In this document: piece after piece, positions 12,356-26,180 of the stretch
Layout of the letters: each line of letters begins with the position of its first letter
Numbering within the stretch: position 1 is the first letter of the stretch
Source of the DNA: Phoronis australis
Taxonomy: Eukaryota > Phoronida > Phoronidae
Length of the DNA stretch: 64,000 bases
NCBI GenBank assembly: GCA_002633005.1
Contig: NMRA01000083.1
Span: forward strand, 446,896 to 510,895
Direction of reading: 5' to 3'
Notes under the pieces: model-generated
Told to the model about the DNA's origin: nothing
Seen by the model: the letters and a program-made list of their open reading frames with translations, nothing else
Databases searched by the model: none
Made by a program: the position numbers and the translations under genes

Positions 12356-12522
12356 TAGTGCTTATTTTTAGTCATAGTGTTCATTTTTAGTCAAAGCGCT
12401 CATTTTTAGTCACAGTGCTCATTTTTAGTCAAAGCGCTCATTTTTAGTCACAGTGCTCATTTTTAGTCATAGTGCTCATTTTTAGTCACTGTGCTCATTT
12501 TTAGTCATAGTGCTCATTTTTA
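12356..12522 (+). repeat. 19-bp minisatellite, about 8.8 copies
   Basis: Unit CAGTGCTCATTTTTAGTCA. The TTTTTAGTCA half is invariant, while the spacer alternates among CAGTGCTCA, AAAGCGCTCA and TAGTGCTCA types. The alternation (AAAGCG, CACAGTG, AAAGCG, CACAGTG) suggests that part of the array grew as a 38-bp dimer. Confidence 0.95.
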
Positions 12523-13213
12523 TAAGACAGACTCACTTACAGTCTAAAGCCCTACATATTCTGATCTTTCAGCTCCAAAAGTTGAGTGTGGGACCACCTG
12601 TCTACTCACTACAAATAGTCGTATTTGTTCAAAAGATACGCTACTTTATTGAGAAATACTGGGATTTATAATAAATAAGCTATATAAGCTGATAAACCCA
12701 TAATACTTCACAAAAACCACTAACTGTTATTTTTGAACGGTTCTATTGTAAAACTCAGGTCTAACTTGACCTTTTTCACAGACTAGAAGCTATTTCTGGT
12801 TTATTTTGCTCCAGTTCAAGACAATTTGGTTTGTTTCGAAAAATTCTTATTTCAATCCATGATACTAAAAACAATTTACTATTCACTTCAAATACTAAAA
12901 ACAATAGTAAGGGTTTGTTTTCTCTCCGGGTTTTCAACAATACAACATGTGAACAAGTGTTTTATCAAAACAAGACAGTGGATAAAAACTGCAAGTTTTA
13001 TTAAAATATCAAAACAGTGTTTTCTTAGGGATGAAAATTGATCATTACTTAGTTTAGAAACAGGCATGCTAGAACAGTGACAGAGAAAGGAAAATGGAAA
13101 TTACATTTCATATTTGTTGGAAATATGAGTGGAAGTCTTACAAGACCTGAGCCTTAAAGAGACATAATCTGTGAGAAAAGTGATTTTCTGAAATCAACCT
13201 CAGTGCAGAATCG
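12523..13213. other. No gene seen
   Basis: Very AT-rich. The 71-codon stretch at 12826-13041 is low complexity (I/F/K rich) and probably chance. Confidence 0.5.
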
Positions 13214-13292
13214 AAAATGCAACCCCCTCAAAATGCAACCCCCTCAAAATGCAACCTCCTCAAAATGCAACTCCCCTCAAAATGCAACCCCC
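13214..13292 (+). repeat. 17-bp minisatellite, about 4.7 copies
   Basis: Unit AAAATGCAACCCCCTCA with single-base changes (one copy has an added C). It lies in open frames on both strands, as an array with few stop-generating words will. Confidence 0.95.
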
Positions 13293-13974
13293 TGTGTGGA
13301 TTTCAGCAAATGTCTGGCAGAAAAAGGCAAGATCATAAAAACAGGACGGATTTTGTTGTTTCATAGCTCTTCTGGCCAAAGGAGTCTGTCCCATCCAACA
13401 ATAGACCCAAAATGTTTGTAAAACCAACCAACAATATCCCTTTGATGACTTACTTTTGTTTCCTATAAAATAAGTCAATAAAACAAGTTACACCGTATAA
13501 AACATAAATCTGAACTACATTTTCTCAAGCCAATCAGTGTAGCCAAAGTCAAAAGAAACAATAAATGGCATGAGACATCCTTAACCATTGTTTAACAATA
13601 ATGGATATAGCAAGAGCAACTAAATCATTTCATTAGTTTAAGTCATTGTCTGAACAGACCAACTAATGATCCCTATTGGTTCAAAGCACTTGCTGCCCAT
13701 ACCATAATACTTAAAGTGGATTATCAGACTTGACCACTATTGAAAAAACAGAACAATGTCTTCAATAGTTACATCCCTGAATGCCACAGCACCATCTCCC
13801 ATTCTGTGGTATTTACCCAGAAAGCAATGTGTCTGTGGGCACTAGCCTCACACATCAGGTGCTGGATTGTTTGAGGGTATTAGGATCAGTCAGATAATGA
13901 CTTTATTGTGGGGTTAGGTACACAAGCCTAATCAACCTGGTATCTTGCTCAGCAAGCCAACTATTAAGAGTGAG

Positions 13975-14006
13975 GACAGGGGNGGGGGGGGGAGGGGGGG
14001 GGGGGT
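13975..14006. other. Assembly join (single N) in a poly-G run
   Basis: An N at 13,983 sits inside about 25 G residues. Homopolymer G is a classic place for reads to stop. Unlike the other four Ns, no duplication flanks it that I can see, so true sequence may be missing here. Confidence 0.85.
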
Positions 14007-14011
14007 GGCTA

Positions 14012-14115
14012 TGTATTCAACAAAGGAGCAGCAGTAGCAATTTATGACTTTCTCTTTTATTCTGTTGTAGACAACCCATTTTTGTCCTTCAAAGACTGAA
14101 AAGACTTAACTTTTA
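14012..14115 (-). repeat. Dispersed repeat family J, inverted copy
   Basis: Its reverse complement resembles 36150-36255: TTTGAAGGACAAAAA, a run with ACAGAATAAAAGA, then TGCTGCTCCTTTGTTGA. Moderate divergence. The sequence next to the G-run in this copy corresponds to a GACCCC sequence in the other. Confidence 0.55.
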
Positions 14116-15328
14116 ATGACTGATTCAGTATTTATAAACCCAATTGCCAAAAAAGGCCTGCATTGCTTGTATTTTTTAACTGCCAGTCCTAAAAGTAACT
14201 CCCTATTCAAATCTCAACTGGTGAGAAGCACTTAAAATTGACCACAGGGAAATGAGATGTGGGGCCTCATGAGTTCACTGTTACAGTATTTAGGGTAAAT
14301 CTTCACTTATTTTGTATAAAAATAATTGCAAAATTAGTCAACTATTGACAGGCTGGTTACCTTTCTGTAATTAATAGAAAATCTGTCAAATATTGTTCTA
14401 CGACATCTACACAGTACAAAGTAAGCTTATGATAGACTGAAACTTTGTTACAATGTTTATTCTTGTTGAGAAATTTGATGAAATAAATTTTAACTTCACC
14501 ACCAAATTTTGTGCTAAATAGGAGAAGATTTACCTTACCACTATTTTTCATTAGTATTAGTTTGTGGCATTCATCATTTTGATGCCAATAACTGTTGCAT
14601 AGTGAGTTGGAATGCAGACATCAAAATCTTTTTGGAAAGCCAGTGAGGTGCCCATCAGTCATCGTCCACTTGTCCGACTCCGCTCTGAAGAGTGTTAGCT
14701 ACTCTATCTTTCGAACTAAGTCAATCCTCCGCAAAAGAGAGGAGTTAAATCAGGGATGTGGGGATTATCCATTTTTCAAACGCTGATAAATAATACTTAA
14801 AGGCTAAAATTACGATTTGTTTAATGTTTGTTGTCTTTTGTACAAACTATACCTATATTAATTTTTCTCTGGATATTTGACAAAATAAAAAATTCTATAT
14901 GCCTGCCACAAACGTTGAACTAAAAGGATTTAGATACTACATATTAGAGAAACAGCGCCCACAGTTTACCCAAATAGGCTTGACTATCAAACTGTATTAG
15001 CCAATAGTGTTATTATATTTAGAGTCTCAGCAAGTACTTGAGAAGTGTAGAGTAAACATCAGCATGTAGCCTTGTACACATGTGCAACCTTATAGCTAGA
15101 GGAGAAAACAAACAGATGACTGCAAGCAACACAAGATATTGGTGAAAACGCTGGCATCAATATGGAAACCAATAACAGCATGTGAAAAACAGAACAAATA
15201 CCAGCATGGTGATATTTATTTTTTACTCCTAACCCCTTGTCAATTGTTGTTATAAATCAATTAATTTGTTTACATATTTATACAATCTCATTCTTCGATG
15301 GCTGCCAGAACATGAGCTACCTAGAAAG
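14116..15328. other. No supported gene
   Basis: A 63-codon stretch at 14595-14786 is somewhat coding-like but unrecognised and lacks an ATG start of its own. The rest is AT-rich with dense stops. Confidence 0.45.
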
Positions 15329-15412
15329 CTAATTAAGCAGATAATTAGCCCCATATCATTTATTATAGATTGTGGTACAAATGTAATATGTCACTAATTA
15401 AGTAATTAATAT
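15329..15412. promoter_or_regulatory. Four TAATTA cores in about 80 bp
   Basis: TAATTA cores at 15330, 15342, 15395 and 15403 are the densest such cluster I noticed in the window. TAATTA is the typical homeodomain core, so this could be an enhancer. It could also be chance in AT-rich DNA; no gene nearby supports a target. Confidence 0.25.
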
Positions 15413-17744
15413 CACATTTTACTGAATATAGTGCCATGCTATACAACAGAAAGTCTACCCTAAAACTTACTTGAGATCCTGTTGTCACTATGGCGACGAG
15501 AGAAGAATACCCTCTTGTAGGACATTATTGGGCTAGCTCAATTTACCTTCAGCTTTCAATGCATGTTGATAATCAGTTTATAAAATATCCAATGCGCTCA
15601 TCTATTATGTTGTGCTATTGTCTTATCACAGGTGCATCCATTGGACTCAACCATTATCATGTCGAACAGAGGGTGGTCCAGGCAGGTGGAGAGGGAACAT
15701 CATACCTGGACTAACTAGATATCTGCAGGAACAACAAATCAAACGCTGTGCAGTTAGATGTTAAGTCAACTATCTCCAAATTAAGAATGAATACAGTCAT
15801 TTGATTGCCCTCAAAGCAATGCATGATGCCACCAGTGTATCAGTGTAGTGTAATGTGGCCAGGCACCCTGTATTATTTTATCACTTTTATCAGCAAGTTG
15901 CAGCTAGTGTTAAGAGCAGTTAGTTAGATGTCTGTAAACTGATGATATCCGACTAGAATGGGAGATGACGCAAAACATAGGGGAGACACAAAGTTCTTCA
16001 TATCATTTAGTCATGACCATAAGCACTGAGCAAAAATATTCCACAAAATGTACATTTAACGAGTACCACGAAATACATTTTTAGGAATTCGGTTATTTTT
16101 GATTTGCTTCTTTTTCTCAAATAAAAATAGTTAACTTAAATGAACAGAGAAATGTTCTACCCATATCAAAAATAACCAGTTCTGTTCAAAACCGCTAAAT
16201 GACTTATTCAAATGGCAAGTGACAAAGAACAAAATCAAACACAAGTGTAGAAAATGGCCAAGACAAAACTAAATATTGAAAAACAAACCCAGGTCGGAAA
16301 CATAACAATAACAGAACACCTGCGATATGTCACAAATGGTTTATATGGGCAACCGATGGGAAGATTATGATGTGTTTAATACAAACACATGCACCTGATG
16401 TTGCCTTGAACAGACAGTGCAAAAACTACCCACTGCTACACTATCACGAGTTAATGCTAGACTAGTACACGATATTCACAATGAAAAGTTGACGAGATTT
16501 ATATTTTATCCTGATTTCCAGAACTAAAATGATCATTAGAATTATAAGGATTATTATATTTTTTAAATTCGCATTGCTTTAGATAATTTTACTTGCTATT
16601 TGATCTTGAAGATTAGTACAGAAACTAGGTCGAACAGTGATCTTCCCTAAACAGAAGCTGAATTTTACAGTTGCTTAATTTGTAAGAGGTGAACATTAGT
16701 GAACGGTGCCTGTGCATTCATTTAAGAATCAAATACTTCAAAATTCAATGTTTTCTGAAAAAGTTTTTTCAAGTCATACAATGAAAGTTTTCGATTTCTA
16801 AAAATAATTTGGTGTTGTTTCCAAGAAATACTGAGCACTGACAACGCGCAAAGCATGTTTTTCACATTGCTTTTTACCCAGTGGAAATGTAAAGGCTAAA
16901 TACATTAAACAGAGTAGCGTTCCTTACCATTAGACATTAGATGAAAGAACTTTTTAAACAAATGCATCAGTAATAAATAAAAGTCTAAATGAATTTCCCA
17001 GATTCTGAACCGTTCAACACACCACCTCTGGCAGCCAATTGGTCTATAAATCTACAAGAGTTTCTTCACCAAGTGAGAATCTCCAGGACACTCAACTACT
17101 TCTGATAAGGGTGTGCAACACAAAAATAAGGGTATTCACCCTTTCAGACAGACACCCTTTTAGACACCAAAAAGGAACCCATTGGCAGGCAGCTTCTGTG
17201 AAAAGCCAGCCTTATGCCGATTTTTGTGCTAGTAACCCCAAGTTATCCCTTTCACATATAATTAAATTGGAAAGGTACTCTTTCTTAGAAGGCTCTCTTT
17301 CTCATGAAAATCTGGACACGAGAAACAAGTTGCATGCCCCATCTGCATCTTCTATGGGAGTACCCCCATTTTTGAACTCTAACCCTTGGTCCACAGCTAT
17401 TCTTTTACTTGCTGGACTGGTGCCACAGCACAGTTACATGTTGGAAGCAGCCCTACCTCACAAATTGAGAGTGTCACCTCTAATTCTCTTCACGTGATAA
17501 TCTAATATTAAGCATTCAGACAGTTCACCTGCCATGGTTATTCTAACAAACAGTACTAGCTGCTCAAAAGCAAAGTGACATTTTAAGTTACCCTTGTATT
17601 TTGAAGAATAAATGTCAAGTTCATTTGTGCTAAAATTCTGCAATTTACCAAAACTTTCCTTTGAGTAAAATAACACCAGTCCTACAAATTTTCTTAGAGG
17701 TCAAAATTCATGGAAAACATAACATTGTTTTGTTGATGATAACA
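15413..17744. other. No supported gene
   Basis: The longest ORF of the window is here (17039-17497, 152 codons, plus), but it lacks an ATG at its listed start, has no domain I recognise, and reads like noncoding sequence (Ser/Leu rich, no periodic hydrophobicity). The rest has dense stops. Confidence 0.45.
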
Positions 17745-17798
17745 AATATCATTAACATATGTCACTAACATATGTCATTAACATATGTCATTAACATA
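17745..17798 (+). repeat. 13-bp tandem repeat, about 4 copies
   Basis: Unit CATATGTCATTAA, nearly perfect in the middle copies and degenerate at each end. Each unit carries the palindrome CATATG. Confidence 0.9.
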
Positions 17799-17959
17799 AA
17801 TGCTTTCTGAAGAAATAGCCTACATGGGAAATGATACAAAAACGCTCCAAGAAATTTTGCAGGTAGTTAATTGTTGGTTAGTTTGGCAGGTCCCACGCAT
17901 TCAGTGAAAAAATAACACCATATTTTATGTAGGATGTCAATGGACTTGTTACCCTTTTT

Positions 17960-18025
17960 CCACTCTAAGTAAAAAGTTGGAAGTCAAAGTCTACAGGCTT
18001 TCTACTTTCAGAAAATATACACTTT
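17960..18025 (+). repeat. Short piece of dispersed repeat family F
   Basis: The stretch GGCTTTCTACTTTCAGAAAA with its left flank AGTCAAAGTC resembles 44365-44402, 46880-46920 and 26075-26110. Only the core is recognisable. Confidence 0.4.
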
Positions 18026-21000
18026 TACAGAGCTGAAGTGTATAGTTGTGTACACATTTGGGGAAATACACACACTTGTCCATAAGGTAACACACAACCT
18101 TAATGCAGATAAAAATGAAAAACACTATATTTTCAATGCTCAACAGAAATGTTAAGTAACAACAACCAAATACATGCACCATAAATGACAAACATTTCTA
18201 AAGACTAGAACGTACGTAGAATCAAACCACGACTGGTCAGTTCATTTGAATAACACTTAATGCATTTTTAATTCAAAAATGTATTTTTACTCCAATCTGG
18301 TGAATTTTGCCTTCAAACACTCTAGCATCAAACTATGCAAGAAGGGAGTACACTTGTTCATTATGCCTCCAATTAATATCTACGAGGGAAAAATTTGAGG
18401 GCCATTTTCAAGTAATAATGGGCTTGTTATATGTTATTTATTATTTGAAAATCAAACGAAATCACTGTGCACCTAATACCCAATGATTTTTAGTGAAAAA
18501 GCTTTAACTCATATTACCTGCAAATGCGACTAAAAACAAAAATGCTTTTACTCAAAACCAAAATACCATCGGTTAAAAAGTTCAACATCCAAACATGATT
18601 TTCTCATAACGAAACTGTTTTTACCAAAGGGTCAGAACTCGTCAAAGACATGCAGAATATTTGAACAATTTCAAAACCCATCAAATATTCAAGACATCCC
18701 ACCCCCGTGGCCCTGCAATCCAATGTGTGATAGTCATCAAGGTATGTGCATTTTATATCTATTTCCCTTTGAAGGTGTAAGTCTACCTGAGAACCTATAC
18801 CTGCATTCACACCTGTTCTGTCCCTATCAATTACCAAGTACCTGCTGAGAGACAACCATAGGTCCGCCTAATTTATGCATATCTGAAAAGAACATACGTC
18901 TCTTTCCCAGGCGATGCCAATTACTAATTAGGAATCCCCTATTGGGTGCTTGTCACACATTACACTTCACTGCTCATTCGTTACATCAATTTGAAGGAGC
19001 CAGAGATGTCAAAGAGATTTAATGATAAAATATTTTAATGTTACAAATGTGCTTTTAGACCTTTAGGTGAGAATTCGAGTTTTAATACGTACTTAGGTGG
19101 TCAAGGAAAACTGTCATCAATACATGCATCGTATTACGTAGTAGACTGTTTTAAAGCTGGATTTCAAACTAATTAGCTGGATACAGACAAAAACTGAGTT
19201 AGGGTTTTACTCTCATAAAATTGGACTCATAATATGCCTCAATGTGATAGAATTTAGGTTCATCAACAAAACCATGAGCAACTCAAGAAAACACTTTGGA
19301 TTTTACTAGTGTTTGCCCAACCTAACTAAAAGCAATACACAAGAAAATGCTTGTTTAATTGGGATTTGCCAAGCCTAAAATTGCAAATGGAAATAGAATT
19401 CTATCACCATAGTAAGAAATATTACGAGAACGATTTTAAGACAGTAAAAATAGTAGAGGCCTAATTTGATTTTTGGCTTTTAGCCAGCTAAACAAGGAAA
19501 AATGCAGCTTGAAATAAGAATTGAAAACCATATTCAAGTACGTCCCAATCAGATAATTAACTCCTGCAGTTATGTGACTTTAGTGGCGAAGCCCAAGAAG
19601 GCCAGATTTTGAATTTGTAACGTGTTCACTGAGGAAGGGTGAACACTTACATTCTTTCATTCTCATTGTTTTAGATTTTTGATCAAGGTACATTATTCAC
19701 TACAGATAATTTAATAGATTTTAAGCCTAAGTGGCATTTGCAAATTCCTATGTTTTACTCTTGTTTGCAATTAAGTAGATTGAATCTTAGTTTCCGTATG
19801 CTACTTTTTCCTGCCAGATACAATAACTATGATAAATTAATGTGAAAACCCCCATGACAAATAAATTATTCCCAGACAGCAGGCTAAAATGGCAAGAACC
19901 TATTACTTTCATTTGCTACCGTAATGCTCCATTTTTCTATTTTTCAAAGACTAATTACGGTACCTTGTTACAAATAACAGAGACTTTACCAAATGTTGCT
20001 TTATAACACCCTCAAACTAAAAACAACGTCAATAATAGACTGTTATGTTATTAATCTTTTTGTAGAGAAATTTGACAAAAAATTGCACTTGTCTGCCACA
20101 TTATGTATGGTAATAATACTGAAGAATTCCCATAGTTTGTTCGACATGCCCAATTACTCTCTTGTGACTTGAAGCAAAATTCAATATTACACAAAAATGT
20201 CACAAATCAACTTTGGTATTACATGTTAGTGACACCTTGATGGTTGTAAAGTTTTGCCATATTGTGGTAATGCTTCAGAACATAAGGATAGGCACACATA
20301 AACAGGTTCAATTGCCAAGGTCAATAGAAATATGTCAACAATTTCTAGTACATATTGTGGGCCACATTTTAAACTGTACTTAACACTGATCCTACCCAGC
20401 TGCCTTCAACTGCCATTGGTGCCAGGCTTACAAGTGTGTTTTCTTCAAAAAAGATTAAATCTAAGTGAGTCAGTTCAACAACATAACTGAATGGGAACCA
20501 GCCTGAATTAGCTTCTAACTACTATTACAATGAGTGCACAATGCCAATTACCAAGATAATTAATTATAGGCACAGTCAAAATATAGACAACATAGTACAA
20601 GGGCGAAACAAGTAACAATTGTCTTGGTGGTGTCTGGTGACGTTAAACTGGTCAAACGTGTCAGAGAGGTTATCAGAAACAACTGAGTACAGGCTAAGAT
20701 TAGTAGGAGCCAGGAGGCAGCCAAGACTTCCAAGCATCTCAGACCACTTGATGAGTGGAGACCAACAGCTGTGAGTGGGGTCTGTTTTCACTAGCATTGG
20801 CTGGCAGTGGGCTTCACATTGCCACCAACAGATGGGATGCAGCTTTACACCATGTTCAGGTCATGTTAAGTGATTTCACAGGGACTAGTGGGACAGACTG
20901 GCGCCAACAGTTATGAAGGCAACATGTGGAAAACTGTTGCTTACAAACATCTTACAAATAGAGCCAGTCAAGAATGGACAAACCAGATGGAGATGGAACG

Positions 21001-22163
21001 CACTGACATCTCTTGGAGATAGGGCCAAAGCAGATACCACATGTGGACAGTGTTATGTGTCGACTGGTTACATAGCATTACTGCAATAACTGGCCTTCCA
21101 GTAGCACCTCACTTTGTCAACACTGTGAGAAAACTAATTGGCAATTCCCTAGCCAGTGACAACTCAATCCACCAACATTTGATAGAAAAGATTTTAATCT
21201 TAAAAGTCTCTGCTTTATCTAGAAGATGAGAACATGAAAAACATTTGTGCCCAATGAAAAGTGTGTACTAATTGCTTCCTGCAGGGTCATCTCTAATTAG
21301 TTTGTAGGTTAAAAACACGTTTTTCACATTTAGGATTAATGAACGACAGATATACAGTTGCCAGTGCCAGACAGAATACGAATCACCAACAAAACTAGCA
21401 AATATAAATTATTTGAGAACTAGTCAGAAATCAATGATATCAAACTGAAAATGACTTGAAATGTGATTATTTCTTATTCAACTGAACATCAGTTTTTTAA
21501 TCCAATGCATGGTGGTGTTTGTCGACCACTGGCTTTGTGTAAAATATTCACAACTGAATAATAAAAATTTAAGTAAATACTGTCATTAACCCCTGCATCA
21601 TGCCGTGAGACTTTTGAACAACATTGGCAAAAATTCTCTCAGCATGTTTGGTGGTTTAACTGCACAGAAATGTCTTTGAAGAATTTCCTTCATAAACATA
21701 CTCTAGTCCTCTCCAGCAGAGCAGTAGATCAGTCAGCCATATGGTGTATAGACATAGTAATTAACTGGTGATTAGTCTGGTGGAAAGAATCACAACCTCA
21801 TCACTGGAGGTGTCACTAAGGTGTTCCACAGTATATAACATGTGAGGTATTCCTTGACATATTAGAGATTGGAGAAGCATGGTGGTCATCCAAGTGGTTC
21901 AAGATTATGTAGAGCAGTAGCTCAATAGTGACTGTCATTCTCAGTGACCTTTATATATAAATGCAGACTTGGCATAATAGAGAATGGTTTAGCGTTTATT
22001 TACTGCATTTATATTGGTAATGTTTAGAATTTGCCGTGTGATTTTAGGAGATTTAACAATTAAAAAGTAAATAAACAAATATTTCATTCACAAAATGTTG
22101 TGTTGTATAACATTGCCAGTATAACAGTGCACCATGGGGTACTGACCACTTCCCATAGTCACA
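18026..22163. other. No supported gene
   Basis: Long AT-rich stretch. A GC-richer patch at 20560-21060 holds a 73-codon minus stretch (20576-20797) and a 62-codon plus stretch (21041-21229), neither recognisable nor bounded by convincing splice sites. No strong repeats noticed. Confidence 0.45.
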
Positions 22164-22560
22164 CATGTAAACCTCCTTGTCGGGTTAACACTCAACTTCA
22201 AAATTTCCAAATTTTCACTTTTGAATAACCATCCTCAAGTTAATGCCCACCTCCTATTTGATACAATCGAGATTTTCTTGAAAACGCCCATATGTGTAAA
22301 ATCGCGTCTCACCAAAAGGCTTAGAACTGACGCTTTCCATTGATTAACAAATATCACTCACATAGTGTTATTTCGTGTCGGAAAATTCCCGTACTCACCT
22401 ACGTTTTCTTTGATTTTTACTTTGTATTAATTCACATAAATGCAGCTCCTGTTCTAGTAAAGCCCAGTCACTTCTTTTTAAATGTCCATGACCGACTTAA
22501 TGCCCTCCACCTCCCCAGGTTCTTTTATTTCCCAAATTTAAGGACCCTGGGCAATTAAAC
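22164..22560 (-). repeat. Dispersed repeat family G, copy 2
   Basis: Scattered GTTAACAC, GTTAATGCCCACC and CTTAATGCCCTCCACC words end in CCCAAATTTAAGGACCCTGG, matching the end of the 7554-7695 copy (CCCAAATTAAGGGCC). It is more spread out than that copy, with AT-rich sequence between the words at 22280-22480, perhaps an insertion. Confidence 0.5.
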
Positions 22561-25558
22561 GAGGATGTTTAGGGATACACAACATGCGACTAAGCAATAG
22601 CAACCAGAACCTGTGCAATCTTGATTTACTCATAGGCAGACTTTTTGTTTTTCTTTCCTTCGTAGAAATCTCACCAATTTTAGACAAACATAACTACCAA
22701 AGTTGACCATTTCATCCTCAAAGGCAACCGTAGTCATGCCTGATGTTGTGTGTTAACTTGGAGAGACTTTAGCGCAGCATGTTAAAATACACTTACAGGT
22801 GATAGGTACATGTATAAAAGATAAGTGGGGAAATAACAGTTTCTACCATCTCGTTGAGGTGTGTGCGAATAAAAACAGGTAAGTTGTTGAAAAAACAAAA
22901 AATTGCTATTAGAAACACATCGATATACACAGAGTTCAGGGCTTAGGAAAAATAAAAGTTTGACTCAACTCTCTGCTTATGTCTGTGCCTGAAAACAATT
23001 AGCAAGAATAAGCAGGAAATCTGTTTACCATTTATAAATTCAGGAGTTAAACAAGTACGGTTCAAAAGGTTGCCCTGTGTTTCTTATAACGTAACAATGG
23101 ACAACAGAATCACGCAACTTCTGTTCTACAGGTGACAGAGATCTGGGAGCTGCAAATATCATCTGTGCAAAACACATCTGAACAAATAACAGATGAGGGC
23201 TGGGCTGAAAATAAACACAAAACATGCAGCATTTAACAGTAAATGTTGTAAATGAGAGCCGAATATTTATGTCATGCTGGCAAAATCAAATTTTACAGAT
23301 TGTTATGCTAATCAGTCAGGTATGGCCATCAAAAGTAAGAATTATGTGTTTACCACGTCATCACACTCCATACATATGGGTACACATGGTACACAGGTGT
23401 TCTCTTTGTTACCAACAGATGTCAGTATTGTATAGGATGCCAGGTTATGGTAATAGCAAATTCTTTCAATATCTGTTTGGAAATGCCAAAATAATAAAAT
23501 GAAAAAACAAGTATCACCCAATGAGGAATTAGAAAATTAGAATGAAGGTGCTGATATTGTAGAGAACTGAATAGCCAGTGTGGTTTGTTATGAGCATTAA
23601 TCTATAATCTATTGAAACATTGTCCTAATTATTCTTTAAATGATTCTCTTATAAAGCAAATTGTCATAAACTGTGATTTTTACTCAAACCTATGTGTCAG
23701 AACAGATTACATTCACTGCAATAGCATACAGCAATCAGTGAAAAACACGAGATCCATGAGTCTCCAGGGACTGAGCCATCATAACTAAGGAAGATAAGCC
23801 AGGGTTTTACCAGAACTGAGAATTCAGGAATTCCTTCTGGGCTTTTTTAATGTTGTAGTTTGGCATGAGATTTTAATGTCAGAATTGCGCATGAATGCAC
23901 GAGACAATTTCTTGTGTTCATTTACTGCGAAAACGATTGTATGATTTCATTCAAATTTTTAACGAAAGAAGCAGGCATAAATTAGTAGCACCTGACCTGG
24001 AGACTTTGAAAACATGAATATCATTATCACTATCAGATACCTCCTTATTTTGATGCTGGTATGATTACATGACAACATAACAACAAATTCTTCCATTTCT
24101 GCCAAACCCCAAACCCAACCCTCTTTTAATCTGAATTTTCTGCTTATTCTTACAAGCTCCCACACACAGATACTTAAAGGTAGAAATAAATACAATGATA
24201 TCAGATACCTTTATGACTTAAACCAAGCGTATCAACCACTTTCCTTGTAATGTTGTTATTGTTATTTGATGTTTGTTATTGTCTTTACATAATCAATAGC
24301 CACAGTGCTCTGTGTCCTGATAACAAAACCAATAGTTGGCCATATGGATCAGTCATAAGTACCACTACAAGTTACAGTACCTGAGACTACTAATGAGTTT
24401 CCTCACACATCTTAATTAAAAACCAGCTCTTGTGTGTGTTTACTCAACAATCTGGAGGACAGGAAAACAGCCACCTGTCTCCATCTGGTGGTGTAATGTT
24501 TGAAATGTCACAATCTGTCACAGTCACATGACACCAGAACAAACACACAACTGGGCAGAGGAACATTAATATAAGTTAATGTGTTCAGAAATGGTAACAA
24601 GACGTAAAGATGGTTCTCATCTACCGAAGAAAAGGACAGAAGCCTTGCCATTTTTCAAACACACATGTCAGGACTATAAACAGCAAATTTTTTCAAAATT
24701 ACAGAAAACAATAAACACTTTTTTACATTGAAATTAATATATAAAGTCACAGGAATTAAGGTATCTTTTGCCCCAACCTACATCAAAAACTAATAGCACA
24801 ACTATCCACCATAAATTAATGTTTTGTATGAAGTCAGAGGCTGGACGAGGGGGGTGAGAACAGAGGGAGGAATGGAGGGCAGGGAGACAAAGTGCTATTT
24901 CTTAATGTGAAATGAATAACTGATCATGAAGGTTTGCAAAGACAAAGTGGCCAACGGATACGGTACATAACTAAATTTATAATATGACAGACATAATTGG
25001 ATAAATTGGGAGTATGGCCTTATGCCACTACATGTACGTGTCTAAGGATACCATACCTGTCACTGCATCAGTCATCTTTCTTGTTCAAGTGGCCAAATCA
25101 AACCCGGAATAGTTCAACTACGCACATTTCGCCGGCTTAATCATGTGAAAATTTCTCCTGACACTGAATCGATACTATTGATTGCGGACTATTGGATCAC
25201 AAATCAACAGTACATGTTGTCCATCTGGTGTCAGCTACACGATGGGGACGTTCTCAAGAAGTGTGACGGAACCACGCACAGCTAGCACCACGTGCACAGC
25301 CTCTCACAACTCTCAACGCGTGCGTGCACACAATTCAATAAATATCATTACTAATTCATAATTCATCAAGGCTATCATGTTACATGCAAATAACCAGCAC
25401 ACAATACTATGGATTAGAAAGGGACTCACGCTGTCAAATATATTGTTTGATTATCGAGTTACTATTCTTACAATGTAAAAAGAATATCTATAATTAGAAA
25501 AAAATGCAATTTTAGACATCTTTCATACTAGCAAGCAAATGGTTGTGCGTAAGTATTT
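22561..25558. other. No supported gene
   Basis: AT-rich. A purine-rich patch lies at 24846-24895. The 92-codon stretch at 23224-23502 is unrecognised and I do not call it coding. Confidence 0.45.
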
Positions 25559-25600
25559 TTTGTAAACAAGCTGGATTATTGTAAACAAGCTAGATTGTTG
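25559..25600 (+). repeat. 19-bp direct repeat, 2 copies
   Basis: TGTAAACAAGCTGGATTAT is followed directly by a near-copy with TAGATTGT. Too short to say more. Confidence 0.7.
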
Positions 25601-25984
25601 TATCATTTGAATTTGATGCCTTACACGATAACTTAAAAGTTACACAAAGACAAATTGTGTAATTAAAGTAAAACCCGCATTAAGGCCCAAATTTGGTCAA
25701 CTTTGGAACATCATATCTCAAAAATAGGTCAACAGATTCATACGAAACGTGCCACAGACATTTTATACATTGTTCTCCAAGACGCCGTTAGGAATTGTTT
25801 TTAACACGTTCCACTTTCAGAGGGGCTATCCAAAATAGGAGTTTTGTAATTTTTCTGACACTAACTGACAACAACTGTATAAAACAAAGACTAAAGGATA
25901 ACTTAGAAAACTATAACAACATTTTTGAGATGTGTTGAACAATTGTAATTAACCCGAAATTTGGTCATTTTATTGATGCCATTG

Positions 25985-26180
25985 TTTTGCTATTGAATGA
26001 TGTACCTTCTTTTTATGCAAATTTTTACTCAAAGACAAGGTCACGTGACCCAAGCAATGGCATACTGGTATGAAGTCAAAAGTCAATGGCTTTCTATTTT
26101 CAAGAAATATATAATTTTATGTACTTTTACCGAGAAGACATCTATAGTTTTCATGATATTTGGCCAAATTCAGTCTTGTC
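25985..26180 (+). repeat. Dispersed repeat family F, copy 1
   Basis: Resembles 44270-44455 and 46790-46980: GGTCACGTGACCC (a palindrome here, GGTCATGTGACCC there), AATGGCATACTGGTAT, GGCTTTCTATTTTCA. A weaker match before it (25700-25740, TATCTCAAAAATAGG) to 42330-42350 suggests the element extends upstream. An overlapping 62-codon ORF is not conserved. Confidence 0.6.

Noticed and set aside
12356-12522. Regular repeat that might suggest a CRISPR array
   Set aside because: Units are directly tandem with no unique spacers, and the DNA is eukaryotic in character.
17039-17497. Longest ORF, 152 codons, plus strand
   Set aside because: No ATG at its start, no recognisable domain, no good splice sites, composition like noncoding DNA. 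One ORF of this length is expected by chance in 64 kb on six frames.
20560-21060. GC-richer patch with a 73-codon minus frame
   Set aside because: No start, splice or family evidence; kept only as a note in the spacer entry.
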